A DNA stretch of 64,000 bases from Flavobacterium sp. NRK F7 (GCF_024054195.1 NZ_JAMXLB010000001.1:1977624-2041623), one strand, 5' to 3'; counted from the first letter of the stretch, positions 45,606 through 55,187 are shown. The notes: generated by a model from the letters alone, not told the origin. A program made the numbers and translations.

Positions 45606-45657
45606 ATAACAAGAAAATTTATTTATAGTTGTTTATTAGTTTATAGTGTTTGTTTTG

Positions 45658-46068
45658 TTATTTGTTTTTTTTGTCTTTAACATAGGTTACTTGAGTTTTT
45701 TCAGAAACGATTTCTGTCGGACTTACAACATTACCCATAAATGATGCGGTGTGATATCCTTTTTCATCCATATAAGATAATTGAAGGGAAAAAGTTCCAA
45801 CAGCAGTCGGTTCTATTACGATACTTTTATTAGTGTCAGTACCAACAATTTTTAAGGTACCAATAGTTTGATTGTCAGTTGATGTGTAATGATTGTTTAC
45901 GTCCCAATCATAACAATTGTCACATTGTGCATCAGGAGTTGCTGTAAAAGTAGTTGGTTGACCTAAGATTACAGTAAAGTAACCCGTAATTGTTCCGTCG
46001 TTGCATTGTGTGTAACCAGCTAGGCTATATAGTAAGGCAACCATTAATGAGAGAGTAAAGTTTTTCAT
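45658..46068 (-). CDS. Exported protein of unknown function, paralogue B (136 aa)
   Basis: A signal peptide (MKNFTLSLMVALLYSLAGYTQ) precedes the same domain as in paralogue A: NDGTITGYFTVILGQPTTFTA, YDWDVNNHYTSTDNQTIGTLKIVGTDTNKSIVIEP, then AVGTFSLQLSYMDEKGYHTASFMGNVVSPTEIVSEK. Unlike A it has three cysteines in the mature part (CNDG near the N-terminus and CDNC in the loop at about 49-52), suggesting a disulfide. Both copies end in KKNK. Tandem duplication is the simplest origin, with independent terminators and leaders kept for each copy. Confidence 0.8.
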   Translation of the reverse strand: MKNFTLSLMVALLYSLAGYTQCNDGTITGYFTVILGQPTTFTATPDAQCDNCYDWDVNNHYTSTDNQTIGTLKIVGTDTNKSIVIEPTAVGTFSLQLSYMDEKGYHTASFMGNVVSPTEIVSEKTQVTYVKDKKNK

Positions 46069-46085
46069 TTTTTTGGGCTATTTTT

Positions 46086-46120
46086 GTTCCATATGGTCTT
46101 GAACGTTAATGCGACCTCAT
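46086..46120 (-). promoter_or_regulatory. Conserved leader element of paralogue B
   Basis: GTTCCATATGGTCTTGAAC (plus strand) plus 16 further bases ending CGACCTCAT, 18 bp upstream of the ATG. In RNA sense, GGUC and GACC, and GUUC and GAAC, are placed in alternating order in both copies, so a small pseudoknot is possible. Confidence 0.65.
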
Positions 46121-46411
46121 GTTATTTTAATGTGTAAGCATGTTTGCACAAGTTGTAGGTAAATAATTGGTAACTAATGTTTTAAAAACATAAGTAAAAG
46201 TAAATGATGTATTTCAATTTTATTTACAACTAATTTGCCGAAAATGTTAAAATTTCAAGATAAAAGTTATATAACCGACAAAATGCTTATTTGTTCATTT
46301 AAAATGTTAATAAAGTCTTAATTTAATTCAGTTTTAATGTTAAAATGTTTTTTTATATTTTGTAAAAAAGCTTTCATTATAAGTTGTTTTATGGAACTCA
46401 AATGAGTTTGT

Positions 46412-46419
46412 TATCTTTG
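46412..46419 (+). promoter_or_regulatory. -7 box of the cysteine desulfurase gene
   Basis: TATCTTTG, 16 bp upstream of the ATG at 46435; TTG at 46384-46386 is 25 bp further upstream. Confidence 0.55.
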
Positions 46420-46434
46420 TACTAATATTATTTT

Positions 46435-47556
46435 ATGGAAAAAATATATTTAGATAATGCAGCTACAACTCCCTTAAGAAAAGAGGTTGTGGCTGAAATA
46501 ACCGCAGTTTTATCAGATCATTTTGGTAATCCTTCTTCGTCGCATAGTTTTGGAAGATCTGCAAAAAATAGTATGGAATCTTCTAGAAAAAGGATTGCGA
46601 AGTTACTTGGGACTTCTGCATCTGAAATTATTTTTACTTCAAGTGCGACAGAAGGGATAAATTGGATATTAAGAAATGCGATAAAGGATTTAGGTGTAAA
46701 AAGAATTATTACATCTCCTTTAGAACATCATGCTACTTTGCATACTGTTGAAGTTTTAAAGAAAGAATATGATGTTGTCATTGAATACTTGCCAGTTCAA
46801 AAAGATGGAACTTTGTTACTTTCAGATTTGGAAAAGCTTTTGAAAGAAGACCTTGTTACTCTAGTAGCTTTAATGCATGTGAATAATGAAACAGGGGAAA
46901 TGATCGATTTAGAGCGTGTTGGGCAATTGTGTAAAGAAAATAAAGCTTATTTTCAATGTGACGCAGTACAGTCAATTGGAAAATATCCTTTTGATTTAAG
47001 TAATTCAAATCTTGATTTTTTAGTAGGAACTGCTCATAAATTTCATGGTCCAAAAGGAGTTGGTTTTACATACATGAGAAAAAATGTGGTGTTGCAACCT
47101 ATGATTTATGGTGGCGAACAAGAAAAAGGTTTTCGTGCGGGTACTGAAGCGGTGCATCAAATAGCAGGAATGGCAAAAGCTTTGGAAATTTCTTATGCTA
47201 AGTTAGATGAAGAAAAACAATATATTTCTAATTTAAAAGAGTATTGTGAAGCACAACTCAATGAAGCTTTTCCGGAGTGTACCATTATTGGAAAACAAAC
47301 TTTTTATAATATTATCAATGTTGTATTGCCATTTGATAAAAGTAAAACGGCAATGCTTCTATTTTCTTTAGATATGAAAGGAATATCTGTTTCAAGAGGT
47401 AGTGCTTGTCAAAGTGGAAGTAGTAAGCCTTCTCATGTTTTAGCTGCTTTTTTATCACCTGAGGAACAACAAAAGCCTAATATTAGAATTTCGATAAGTC
47501 ATTGCAATACAAAAGAAGAAATTGATTATTTAATTAGTGTTTTAAAAACGATTTAA
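46435..47556 (+). CDS. Cysteine desulfurase (NifS/IscS-like)
   Basis: A 373-aa PLP enzyme. The start MEKIYLDNAATTPLRKEV, SSSHSFGRSAKNS, the histidine of ITSPLEHHATLHT, the aspartate in AYFQCDAVQSIGKYPFDL, the Schiff-base lysine in VGTAHKFHGPKGVGFTYM (about K203) and the persulfide cysteine in VSRGSACQSGSSKPSHVL (C325) are all present. The family mobilises sulfur from cysteine for Fe-S clusters or tRNA thiolation. No IscU, IscA or suf genes are adjacent, so the sulfur acceptor is unknown. The SGSSKPSHVL loop is the longer IscS-like type. Confidence 0.93.
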   Translation: MEKIYLDNAATTPLRKEVVAEITAVLSDHFGNPSSSHSFGRSAKNSMESSRKRIAKLLGTSASEIIFTSSATEGINWILRNAIKDLGVKRIITSPLEHHATLHTVEVLKKEYDVVIEYLPVQKDGTLLLSDLEKLLKEDLVTLVALMHVNNETGEMIDLERVGQLCKENKAYFQCDAVQSIGKYPFDLSNSNLDFLVGTAHKFHGPKGVGFTYMRKNVVLQPMIYGGEQEKGFRAGTEAVHQIAGMAKALEISYAKLDEEKQYISNLKEYCEAQLNEAFPECTIIGKQTFYNIINVVLPFDKSKTAMLLFSLDMKGISVSRGSACQSGSSKPSHVLAAFLSPEEQQKPNIRISISHCNTKEEIDYLISVLKTI

Positions 47557-47576
47557 AAACAATATTCATAAAAAAA

Positions 47577-47603
47577 GGAGATTCAATTGAATCTCCTTTT
47601 TTT
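47577..47603. terminator. Bidirectional terminator
   Basis: Perfect palindrome GGAGATTCAA/TTGAATCTCC (47577-47596), flanked by an A-run and a T-run. Confidence 0.9.
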
Positions 47604-47604
47604 G

Positions 47605-50010
47605 TTAGTATAAATTTGGATATTTAGTAGGATTGGTTTCGTTCATAATTCCATATATTTTTTCATAAATATCTTCTGCACTTGGTTTGGAGAAATAATC
47701 GCCGTCTGTTCCATATGCAGGACGGTGTGGTTGAGCTGTTAATGTTTGAGGCTCACTGTCTAAGTGGAAAAATCCTTTTTGTTTTTCTAAGACTTCTTGT
47801 AAAATATAAGCACTTGCTCCTCCAGGTACATCTTCGTCTACAATTAATAAGCGATTTGTTTTTTCTAAACTTTTCACTATATCATGATTAATATCAAATG
47901 GTAATAACGATTGAATGTCGATAATTTCAACATCAATACCTGTTTCTAAAAGCTCTTTAGCGGCTTGTTCTACGAGTCGTAAGGTAGATCCATAAGAAAC
48001 AACCGTTATGTCTGAACCTTCTTTAATGGTTTCCACAACGCCAATAGGTGTTTTAAATTCACCTATGTTTGTAGGTTTTTTTTCTTTTAAACGATATCCA
48101 TTTAAACATTCAATTAATAATGCTGGTTCGTCTGTTTCTAATAATGTATTGTAAAAACCAGCGGCTTTAGTCATGTTTCTTGGAACTAAAACATGAATTC
48201 CTCTAATAGCATTCAAAATCATTCCCATAGGAGAACCTGCATGCCAAATACCTTCTAATCGATGGCCACGAGTTCTAATGATTAAAGGTGCTTTTTGTTT
48301 TCCGTGTGTTCTATATTGTAAAGTTGCTAAGTCATCGCTCATGATTTGAATGGCATACAATAAATAGTCTAAATATTGAATTTCAGCTATTGGTCGTAAA
48401 CCTCTCATCGCTAAACCGATACCTTGTCCTAAAATTGTGGCTTCTCTAATTCCAGCATCAGCAACACGCAATTCTCCATATTTTTCTTGCATGCCTTCCA
48501 AACCTTGATTTACATCACCAATGTTTCCGCTATCTTCTCCAAAAATCACCGTTTCAGGATACTTGTCAAAAATGGCATCAAAGTTATCTCTTAATATCAA
48601 ACGCGCATCTACTTCTTCATTGGTATCATCATATGTTGGTAATACCTCCTTAACAGAAAATACATTTTTATCGGATTGTGAATATAAGTGTGAACTGAAT
48701 TTAGGTTGGATTTTTTCAATATAGTTTGTAATCCAGCTTGCCAATGTATTTTTAGATTCTTCATTTATGATTAAGCGAAGTACTTTTCTAGCAGTAGTTA
48801 ATATGTCTTTGCGTATAGGTTCTTTAATAGTGGCTAAATCATTCGCATATTTCTCAATAAAAACTTTATTCGTGCTCGCTTTTGCAATAGATTGAAGCAA
48901 AGTAACTAATTCGTCTAATTCTTTTTTTATAGGATTGTTGTAAGCTGCCCAAGCTGCTTTTTTACCTTCCAAAACTTCTTTTTTGGCTAACGAATTAATC
49001 TCTTCAATCTCTTCTTCAGTAGCAATGTTATTGTTAATCATCCATAATTTCATTTGCTCGATACAATCGAACTCTTTTTCCCACTCTAAGCGATCTTTAC
49101 TTTTATATCTTTCATGACTACCAGAGGTAGAATGTCCTTGAGGCTGTGTCAATTCATTTACATGGATTAAAACTGGTACATGTTCTTCTCGTGCTATTTT
49201 ACTTGCTTTTTCATAAACATCAATCAATGATGGGTAATCCCAACCTTTAACACGAAGTATTTCGTAACCTTTATTATCTTCATCTCTTTGGAAACCTTTT
49301 AAGATTTCAGAGATGTTTTCCTTAGTAGTTTGATGTCTTGCATGAACTGAAATTCCATATTCATCATCCCATACACTCATCACCATTGGAACTTGTAAAA
49401 CCCCAGCAGCATTTATGGTTTCAAAAAATAAACCTTCAGAAGTAGAAGCATTTCCAATAGTTCCCCATGCTACTTCATTACCTTGTATAGAAAATTGAGT
49501 GTGATTTTTTAATTCGGCAACATTTCTGAATAGTTTTGAAGCCTGTGCTAAACCTAATAAACGAGGCATTTGTCCGGCTGTAGGAGAAATATCTGCACTT
49601 GAGTTTTTTTGTTCGGTTAGATTTTTCCAGTTGCCTTTTTCATCTAAACTATGAGTAGCAAAATGGCCACCCATTTGTCTTCCAGCACTCATTGGATCAA
49701 AATCAATATCAGTATGACCATACAAACCAGCAAAAAACTGTTCAATAGTTAATTGGTTAATTGCCATCATGAAGGTTTGATCACGATAATAACCCGATCT
49801 AAAATCTCCATTTTTGAAAGCTTTTGCCATAGCTAATTGAGGTACTTCTTTACCATCGCCAAAAATACCAAACTTAGCTTTCCCTGTTAATACTTCTCGT
49901 CTTCCTAATAAACTACATTCTCTACTGATAATAGCAGTTTTATAGTCTTTTAGGACTTCTGTTTTAAAATCTTGAAAAGATAAAGTTTCTTTTGTGACAG
50001 AATTACTCAT
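47605..50010 (-). CDS. Fused 2-oxoacid dehydrogenase E1 (alpha and beta subunits in one chain)
   Basis: About 801 aa. The alpha half (about 20-370) has GREGLTG-like features (RREVLTGKAKFG, FGDGKEVPQLAMAKAFKNGDFRSGYYRDQTF), GRQMGGHF and the TPP region WGTIGNASTSEGLFFETINAAGVLQVPMVMSVWDDEYGIS; the usual GDG is GNA here. The beta half (about 465-790) has VIFGEDSGNIGDVNQGLEGMQEKYGELRVADAGIREA, GHRLEGIWHAGSPMG and the C-terminal VDEDVPGGASAYILQEV. Fused E1 of this type in Bacteroidota acts in branched-chain 2-oxoacid oxidation. I start at 50010 (MSNSVTKETLSFQ): the TATATTTG promoter box lies at 50040-50033, so the more upstream ATG at 50055 is not transcribed. Confidence 0.93.
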   Translation of the reverse strand: MSNSVTKETLSFQDFKTEVLKDYKTAIISRECSLLGRREVLTGKAKFGIFGDGKEVPQLAMAKAFKNGDFRSGYYRDQTFMMAINQLTIEQFFAGLYGHTDIDFDPMSAGRQMGGHFATHSLDEKGNWKNLTEQKNSSADISPTAGQMPRLLGLAQASKLFRNVAELKNHTQFSIQGNEVAWGTIGNASTSEGLFFETINAAGVLQVPMVMSVWDDEYGISVHARHQTTKENISEILKGFQRDEDNKGYEILRVKGWDYPSLIDVYEKASKIAREEHVPVLIHVNELTQPQGHSTSGSHERYKSKDRLEWEKEFDCIEQMKLWMINNNIATEEEIEEINSLAKKEVLEGKKAAWAAYNNPIKKELDELVTLLQSIAKASTNKVFIEKYANDLATIKEPIRKDILTTARKVLRLIINEESKNTLASWITNYIEKIQPKFSSHLYSQSDKNVFSVKEVLPTYDDTNEEVDARLILRDNFDAIFDKYPETVIFGEDSGNIGDVNQGLEGMQEKYGELRVADAGIREATILGQGIGLAMRGLRPIAEIQYLDYLLYAIQIMSDDLATLQYRTHGKQKAPLIIRTRGHRLEGIWHAGSPMGMILNAIRGIHVLVPRNMTKAAGFYNTLLETDEPALLIECLNGYRLKEKKPTNIGEFKTPIGVVETIKEGSDITVVSYGSTLRLVEQAAKELLETGIDVEIIDIQSLLPFDINHDIVKSLEKTNRLLIVDEDVPGGASAYILQEVLEKQKGFFHLDSEPQTLTAQPHRPAYGTDGDYFSKPSAEDIYEKIYGIMNETNPTKYPNLY

Positions 50011-50032
50011 AGTATTAGTTTTGATATTGCCA

Positions 50033-50040
50033 CAAATATA
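50033..50040 (-). promoter_or_regulatory. -7 box of the fused E1 gene, deciding its start
   Basis: Minus-strand TATATTTG, 23 bp before the ATG at 50010. An in-frame ATG at 50055 lies upstream of this box. Confidence 0.55.
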
Positions 50041-50187
50041 GTTAAACGCCTTCAAAAAAGCAATAGGAGTAGTCTGTAAATATTAATAATTATTATAAAT
50101 TTATTCTATTTAATATAAATACTGTATTTATTGCCGTTTTTATTCGTTGTTTATTGCTAATTATTCAATAAATAGACAAATAATTAT

Positions 50188-53004
50188 TTAAAACCATTTT
50201 CTGGTAAATAAAGAAACTAATGTTCTAGGACTAATTGTAATTATAAATCTAATTTTTTCAGGATAATTTTTATCATTCAATTCAAATCCATTTGAAGATT
50301 GTACAGGTAAGAATAATTCAAAATAATCTGGGACTAAATTCAAATGAATTCCAGAATCATATAAGAATTGGGCAGGTATACCATTGTTTTTTACCAATCC
50401 AATGTCTCCATACACTTGTACCCAATTCCAAATATTTAGAGATGCATTGATGGTTGTCATCCAATCGTTAGCATAACGCGTATCTAATTTAGATTTAAAG
50501 CCTCCTTCAGAATAAATAAATTGCTGGCTGAATAAACCAACAGATTCACTTCTTCCTAAAAGATTGGTTTGAAAGGTAAGATCTACAGGCTTTTCTAGTC
50601 CAAATCGGTGTGCCGTATTGTTTGGATTAGAATAGATAAATTTTCCTGCAAATAAGCGTAAACTAAGTTGTCGATTGTTTTCAAATAATTTTCTGTAATT
50701 GATTTCCGTGCTAATATTACCAAAATTATTAGAAATTTGGACTTGGTTCGAAATGTTGAATGTTTTTGTTATTTCTGATTGTGAATTGGTGTAAGAAGCA
50801 CTAAATACTGAAAAATTGGAATTGGTAGAATTTTGAATTGCGGTTGCTGAAATTTCTTTATTAATGAAAAATTGTTTCACTTGAATGTATTCCATTTTAT
50901 TACTTCTTAAATCTTTATCTCTGAAAATAAACTGAACGGATGGAATAATTCGAGTGTATTTCGCATCTGAAGCATAATGAAGTTGATTCCCACTTAATCC
51001 ATAAATAATACGATATAATTTACTGTCATCTCTTACATAATCGTCTACGGATGTTGCAAAATGTCCAATAATGGAATTGGTGTTTGTAGAATAAAATGGA
51101 GCTACTGTAAAGTTATAAGGTTTGTTTAATAGAGATCTATTGTTAAAGCGTACTCCAAAAGCAAGACCATCATAAAGATTAAAATCAAATTCGGGCATGT
51201 AAAAAATTTGATTGTAATTGGGTTCTTCCAAATCTTTGTAAAAATTGAATTTTATAGGTCTGTGATTGAAGAAAAAACCTTTTAACGATTTCCAATTATT
51301 TCTTAGATTGTATTCTGGAACTTCATTGTTATAATTTAAAACTACTTTGGTAATATCTTTTTTAGGAAAAATAATAATTGTATCCGTTTTAATGTTTTCT
51401 AACCATTTTTTAGAAATAATGCTATCTTCTTTCAACTGATATAATGCAATAGGAACATTTGTCTTGGTTTTGTTTTTTATTTTTAATGTTATCTGATTAT
51501 CTTCTTTTTTTAGGCGTGTAATTTTAAAGTCAATAATGGCTCTACTGTGTATTAAAGTTTGGAAAAACCAATTGATATCTTTTGAGGTATTTTTCTTCAA
51601 AATCATTTCAAAATCTCTATCATTGGTTTGAAAATCCTGATTCAACACCATAAATTCTTTAATTGAATTTTCAACAATGTCATTTCCTAAATATGCATCT
51701 AAGTATTGTAAACTCAATCCAGCTTTGTACTTATTAGCAATCTGCTCATTAAATTTAATCAATCTATTTTTGGGAAAACTCAACGGTTGGTCTAAGTTTT
51801 TTCTAGCCATCAACAAATACAAATAGTTATACTGCTGATTAAAATCAAGATTGATAAAGTGATAAGATTTTAATAATTTAAGTTTGGCTAAATTTCCAGT
51901 CATTTTCATTTCTGGGTGAAATGCATTAATGTATCGCATCATCATAAATACTTGAATTCCATCACTAATCCATTGCTCTTTTCTCTGGTCAATTTGAAGG
52001 TTGTTTTTTAGGAAATTATTTATGTAGGTTTTTAAAAATTGCAATTCGAATATAAAATCATCTGAAAATGGTCTTAAAAAGGAAGGCAATTGATTCAAAC
52101 CATAAAAAGGTTGTTTGTCATAATCTTCTTGAGAAACAATCATTTTTTGGATGCTAGAATTCCCAATGTTTTCTGATACAAAATGGGTTACTCTATCTAC
52201 AATTATGGCTTTTTGAATGGGTTCAATTTTACTTTCTAAATTGGTACTCACTTCTACAATTTCATTCTTGTAACTAATAAATTCGTCTTTTGGAGTAAGA
52301 CACAAGGTGAAATCTGTTCTCTTAGAACCTTGTAGCGTGTATACATCAAAATCAGATAATGAACGAGTGCTTTCTAAATATAAATCAGAAATTACATTCC
52401 ATTTTTTTGGAGCTTCTATAGTTATAGTATAATCCGTTGGAGCATTGGCAATATCATCTAAATTTTCATTACTATACTGAACGAATTGTTTGTTTTCAAA
52501 TCGGGCAGGAGCTAAGTACCAATTTTTTAAATATAATTTTCCATCATCGCTAAATCCATATTTAGTAAATCGTTTATTAGGAATTTTAACGGTATAAGAT
52601 AAATTTAGTATGGTAGTGGCATTAGGAAGAAGGGGTTTGTCTAACATTACGACAATCAAATCCAAATGATTTTTTTGTCTTTCCCAGTTGATATTCTTAA
52701 AAGTAGCATCAGAAATGTTTTGAATTGTAGTAGCTCCTCTGTCTTCTTCTTTAGCCAAATGAAAGGCTCTTACATATTCGTCAGAAAAACGTTTGGCTAA
52801 ATTGGAACTTTTAGAAGAAAAAGCATGATTCCAATCGTTTAAAACTATTGTAGAAAGGGTTTCATTACTGGTATTCACATAGTGTAATTGCTGTTGAACC
52901 CAAAGCGTTTTTTCCTCTTGATTTACCCGAACACTAATGGTAGCATTATGTTGAGAAAAACCAAGATATGACAATAACAATAAAACGAAACCTTTAATTT
53001 TCAA
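50188..53004 (-). CDS. M1-peptidase-like protein lacking the zinc motif, with C-terminal outer-membrane barrel-like region
   Basis: 938 aa with a signal peptide (MKIKGFVLLLLSYLGFSQ). The first about 560 residues follow the gluzincin/M1 layout: an N-terminal beta domain (ISVRVNQEEKTLWVQQQLHYVNTS), then a helical domain. Where M1 enzymes have HExxH ... WxxEGF, this protein has FELQFLKTYINNFLK ... QWISDGIQVFMMMRY, so the zinc ligands are missing and it is probably not a peptidase. The last about 350 residues are strands rich in aromatic and polar residues (DGLAFGVRFNNRSLL, YFELFLPVQSSNGFEL) ending in RTLVSLFTRKWF, as in outer-membrane barrels. I know it only as an uncharacterised flavobacterial architecture. 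Confidence 0.8.
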   Translation of the reverse strand: MKIKGFVLLLLSYLGFSQHNATISVRVNQEEKTLWVQQQLHYVNTSNETLSTIVLNDWNHAFSSKSSNLAKRFSDEYVRAFHLAKEEDRGATTIQNISDATFKNINWERQKNHLDLIVVMLDKPLLPNATTILNLSYTVKIPNKRFTKYGFSDDGKLYLKNWYLAPARFENKQFVQYSNENLDDIANAPTDYTITIEAPKKWNVISDLYLESTRSLSDFDVYTLQGSKRTDFTLCLTPKDEFISYKNEIVEVSTNLESKIEPIQKAIIVDRVTHFVSENIGNSSIQKMIVSQEDYDKQPFYGLNQLPSFLRPFSDDFIFELQFLKTYINNFLKNNLQIDQRKEQWISDGIQVFMMMRYINAFHPEMKMTGNLAKLKLLKSYHFINLDFNQQYNYLYLLMARKNLDQPLSFPKNRLIKFNEQIANKYKAGLSLQYLDAYLGNDIVENSIKEFMVLNQDFQTNDRDFEMILKKNTSKDINWFFQTLIHSRAIIDFKITRLKKEDNQITLKIKNKTKTNVPIALYQLKEDSIISKKWLENIKTDTIIIFPKKDITKVVLNYNNEVPEYNLRNNWKSLKGFFFNHRPIKFNFYKDLEEPNYNQIFYMPEFDFNLYDGLAFGVRFNNRSLLNKPYNFTVAPFYSTNTNSIIGHFATSVDDYVRDDSKLYRIIYGLSGNQLHYASDAKYTRIIPSVQFIFRDKDLRSNKMEYIQVKQFFINKEISATAIQNSTNSNFSVFSASYTNSQSEITKTFNISNQVQISNNFGNISTEINYRKLFENNRQLSLRLFAGKFIYSNPNNTAHRFGLEKPVDLTFQTNLLGRSESVGLFSQQFIYSEGGFKSKLDTRYANDWMTTINASLNIWNWVQVYGDIGLVKNNGIPAQFLYDSGIHLNLVPDYFELFLPVQSSNGFELNDKNYPEKIRFIITISPRTLVSLFTRKWF

Positions 53005-53173
53005 AGCCTTTTTATAATAAGATTACAATTTTAGTGAAAAGTTGCGTCATTTTGTAGGTTTTGTCCTTAAAATCTCCTTAGATTTTTGTTAATGGGGTTT
53101 AATGTTAATAAAATCAATCGTTTATCTTTAGGAAGTGCATCATAATTCCTACATTTGTAAAAAAAAAGAAAAT

Positions 53174-55135
53174 ATGATGCCCCAAAAATTACATCTATTG
53201 TTCGCTCTTTTTTGTATTTCATTTTGTTCTTCACAAATTGTTATCAATGAAATTGATGCTGATAATCCTGGTTCTGACCAATTAGAATTTGTTGAATTAA
53301 AATCCAGCTCCCCTAATTTTAATTTAGACGGTTATGTTTTAGTCTTTTTTAATGAAACCAATTCTTCAAGTTATTTTACTATAGATTTAGATGGTTATAC
53401 AACAGATATTAATGGAATAGCTCATTTTGGAAATAGTTCTGTTAATCCTGCACCAATGGGTGTTTTTTATAATGGAGCGATTCAAAATGGTCCAGATGTA
53501 GTAGCTCTTTATCAAGCAGACGCTACCGATTTTCCTTTTGATGCTGCTACTTCAACAGGAACTTTAGCCACAACAACTAATTTAATAGATGCGTTAGCTT
53601 ATACAAATTCAACGAGTCAACCCGTTAATTTGATGTCAATTCTAGGGATTACATTATGTACAAGAGAATCTACATCCACTTCAGTACAACGAAAAAATGA
53701 TGGAACTTACGAAGCAAAACCTCCTACACCAGGTGTAAATAATGATGGTTCAGGTGTTGTAATAAATTATGTTACGATTTCAACTCCAGCTACTTCTTAT
53801 ATAGAAGGAGAAAGTTTTGTAATTACTTTTACTACAGATACGCCCGTGCAAGACCAACAATTAGTATTTAATTATACTTTAGTTAATGGCAATTTTATGG
53901 TGAACGATTATGGTACAGTTAATTTAACAGTTTCCATTCCTGTTGGTGCAACTACAGCACAGCGTACGGTTCCCATTTTTGACGATCCTACTGATGAAGG
54001 TGATGAAGAAATGTTAATTAAAGTGCAATCACTTCCTTTTGGTTATGCTTCAGCTAACAATGATGTCATTATAAGAGTATATGATAACGATTATGTGGTT
54101 CAAACTTATGGAACACCTTTAAATCCTAGTTATGGAGTAGTTACTCCTACAACTCCTGCAGGTTATTATGATAGTTTAGAAGGATTATCTGGAACTACTT
54201 TAAAACAAGCACTACAAGATATTATTGCTGATCCAAATGTGGTGCATGCACATAATTATGGAGATATTGAATACATTTTAAAAGAAGCAGATAAAAATCC
54301 TTTAAATTCTAATCAGGTTTGGCAAATGTATGTGGAAACTCCTAAACCAATTATTGATTATCAAACTGGATCTAGTAATATTGGGGTTTGGAATAGAGAG
54401 CATATTTTTCCCCAATCTAGAGGTGGTTTTTCAGGTGGAACTTCTTCTACTGCTGATGGAATTAATGTTTGGTTACCAACGAATGCAAATGATATTGCAG
54501 CAGGTCACGGAGATGCGCATCACATAAGAGCAGAAGACGGTGCAGAAAACTCTACTAGAAGTAATAGAGATTATGGGGTAGATTATAATGGTCCATCAGG
54601 AAGTCAAGGAAGTTGGCATGGTGATGTCGCTAGAGCTTTATTTTATATGGCAGTTCGTTATAACGGATTAAATTTAGTGAATGGGGATCCAGCCGATAAT
54701 ATCGTAGGACAAATGGGCGATTTAGCTACTTTATTAACTTGGAATACTCAAGATGCAGCTGATGACTTTGAAATGAACCGAAATAATTATATCTATACTT
54801 GGCAATTGAATAGAAATCCGTTTATTGATTATCCTCAGTTAGCCGATTATATATTTGGTTCTAATTTTGGACAACCATGGTCTTTTGCCTTATCCAATTC
54901 AAATTTTGAAAATAATCAGGTTAAAGTATATCCTAATCCTACTACTGATTATTTAATTTTTTCTGGTATAAAAGGTCAAGTGAATGTGGAAATTGCTAAT
55001 TTATCAGGTCAAGTTGTTGTAACACATCAGTATGAAACAGAATCACGCTTAGAAATTGATTTACCTTCTGGAATATACTTGGTTACTGTGTTCAATCAAG
55101 ATTCACAAATACACAAGAAAATTGTAGTAAAATAA
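53174..55135 (+). CDS. Secreted endonuclease I with lamin-tail domain and T9SS type A sorting domain
   Basis: About 653 aa. The start is at 53174 (MMPQKLHLLFALFCISFCSSQ, a signal peptide); an ATG at 53135 is close to the TATCTTTA box (53123-53130) and is less likely. A lamin-tail-like domain follows (about 20-150; IVINEIDADNPGSDQLEFVELKSS), then a Calx-beta-like region (about 190-300), the endonuclease I (EndA/NucM) catalytic domain (about 325-590; VWNREHIFPQSRGGF, DAHHIRAEDGAENSTRSN, WHGDVARALFYMAVRY), and a type A CTD (about 620-653; VYPNPTTDYLIFSG). The HNH-like residues NREHIFPQS and Mg2+ site are intact. It probably degrades extracellular DNA or RNA. Confidence 0.93.
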   Translation: MMPQKLHLLFALFCISFCSSQIVINEIDADNPGSDQLEFVELKSSSPNFNLDGYVLVFFNETNSSSYFTIDLDGYTTDINGIAHFGNSSVNPAPMGVFYNGAIQNGPDVVALYQADATDFPFDAATSTGTLATTTNLIDALAYTNSTSQPVNLMSILGITLCTRESTSTSVQRKNDGTYEAKPPTPGVNNDGSGVVINYVTISTPATSYIEGESFVITFTTDTPVQDQQLVFNYTLVNGNFMVNDYGTVNLTVSIPVGATTAQRTVPIFDDPTDEGDEEMLIKVQSLPFGYASANNDVIIRVYDNDYVVQTYGTPLNPSYGVVTPTTPAGYYDSLEGLSGTTLKQALQDIIADPNVVHAHNYGDIEYILKEADKNPLNSNQVWQMYVETPKPIIDYQTGSSNIGVWNREHIFPQSRGGFSGGTSSTADGINVWLPTNANDIAAGHGDAHHIRAEDGAENSTRSNRDYGVDYNGPSGSQGSWHGDVARALFYMAVRYNGLNLVNGDPADNIVGQMGDLATLLTWNTQDAADDFEMNRNNYIYTWQLNRNPFIDYPQLADYIFGSNFGQPWSFALSNSNFENNQVKVYPNPTTDYLIFSGIKGQVNVEIANLSGQVVVTHQYETESRLEIDLPSGIYLVTVFNQDSQIHKKIVVK

Positions 55136-55160
55136 CGCTGCTGTTATTTTAAAAATAGAA

Positions 55161-55187
55161 AAAAGCGACATTTAGTCGCTTTTTTTG
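55161..55187 (+). terminator. Terminator after the endonuclease gene
   Basis: AGCGAC (55164-55169), loop ATTTA, GTCGCT (55175-55180), then seven T. Confidence 0.85.

Larger units (their letters stand above)
45332..45657. other. 326-bp gap: leader of paralogue A, single TTTTRTCGRTAA box, terminator of paralogue B
   Basis: No gene is supported. The gap holds the conserved leader element (45349-45382), a TTTTATCGATAA box on the minus strand (45522-45511) about 180 bp before the paralogue A start, and the terminator of paralogue B (45578-45605). Confidence 0.7.
46069..46434. other. 366-bp divergent gap: leader of paralogue B, TTTTRTCGRTAA-like box, promoter of the cysteine desulfurase gene
   Basis: No gene is supported. 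It contains the conserved leader (46086-46120), a TTTTGTCGGTTA box on the minus strand (46283-46272) about 205 bp before the paralogue B start, AT-rich spacer, and a -7 box for the plus-strand gene at 46412-46419. Confidence 0.7.
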
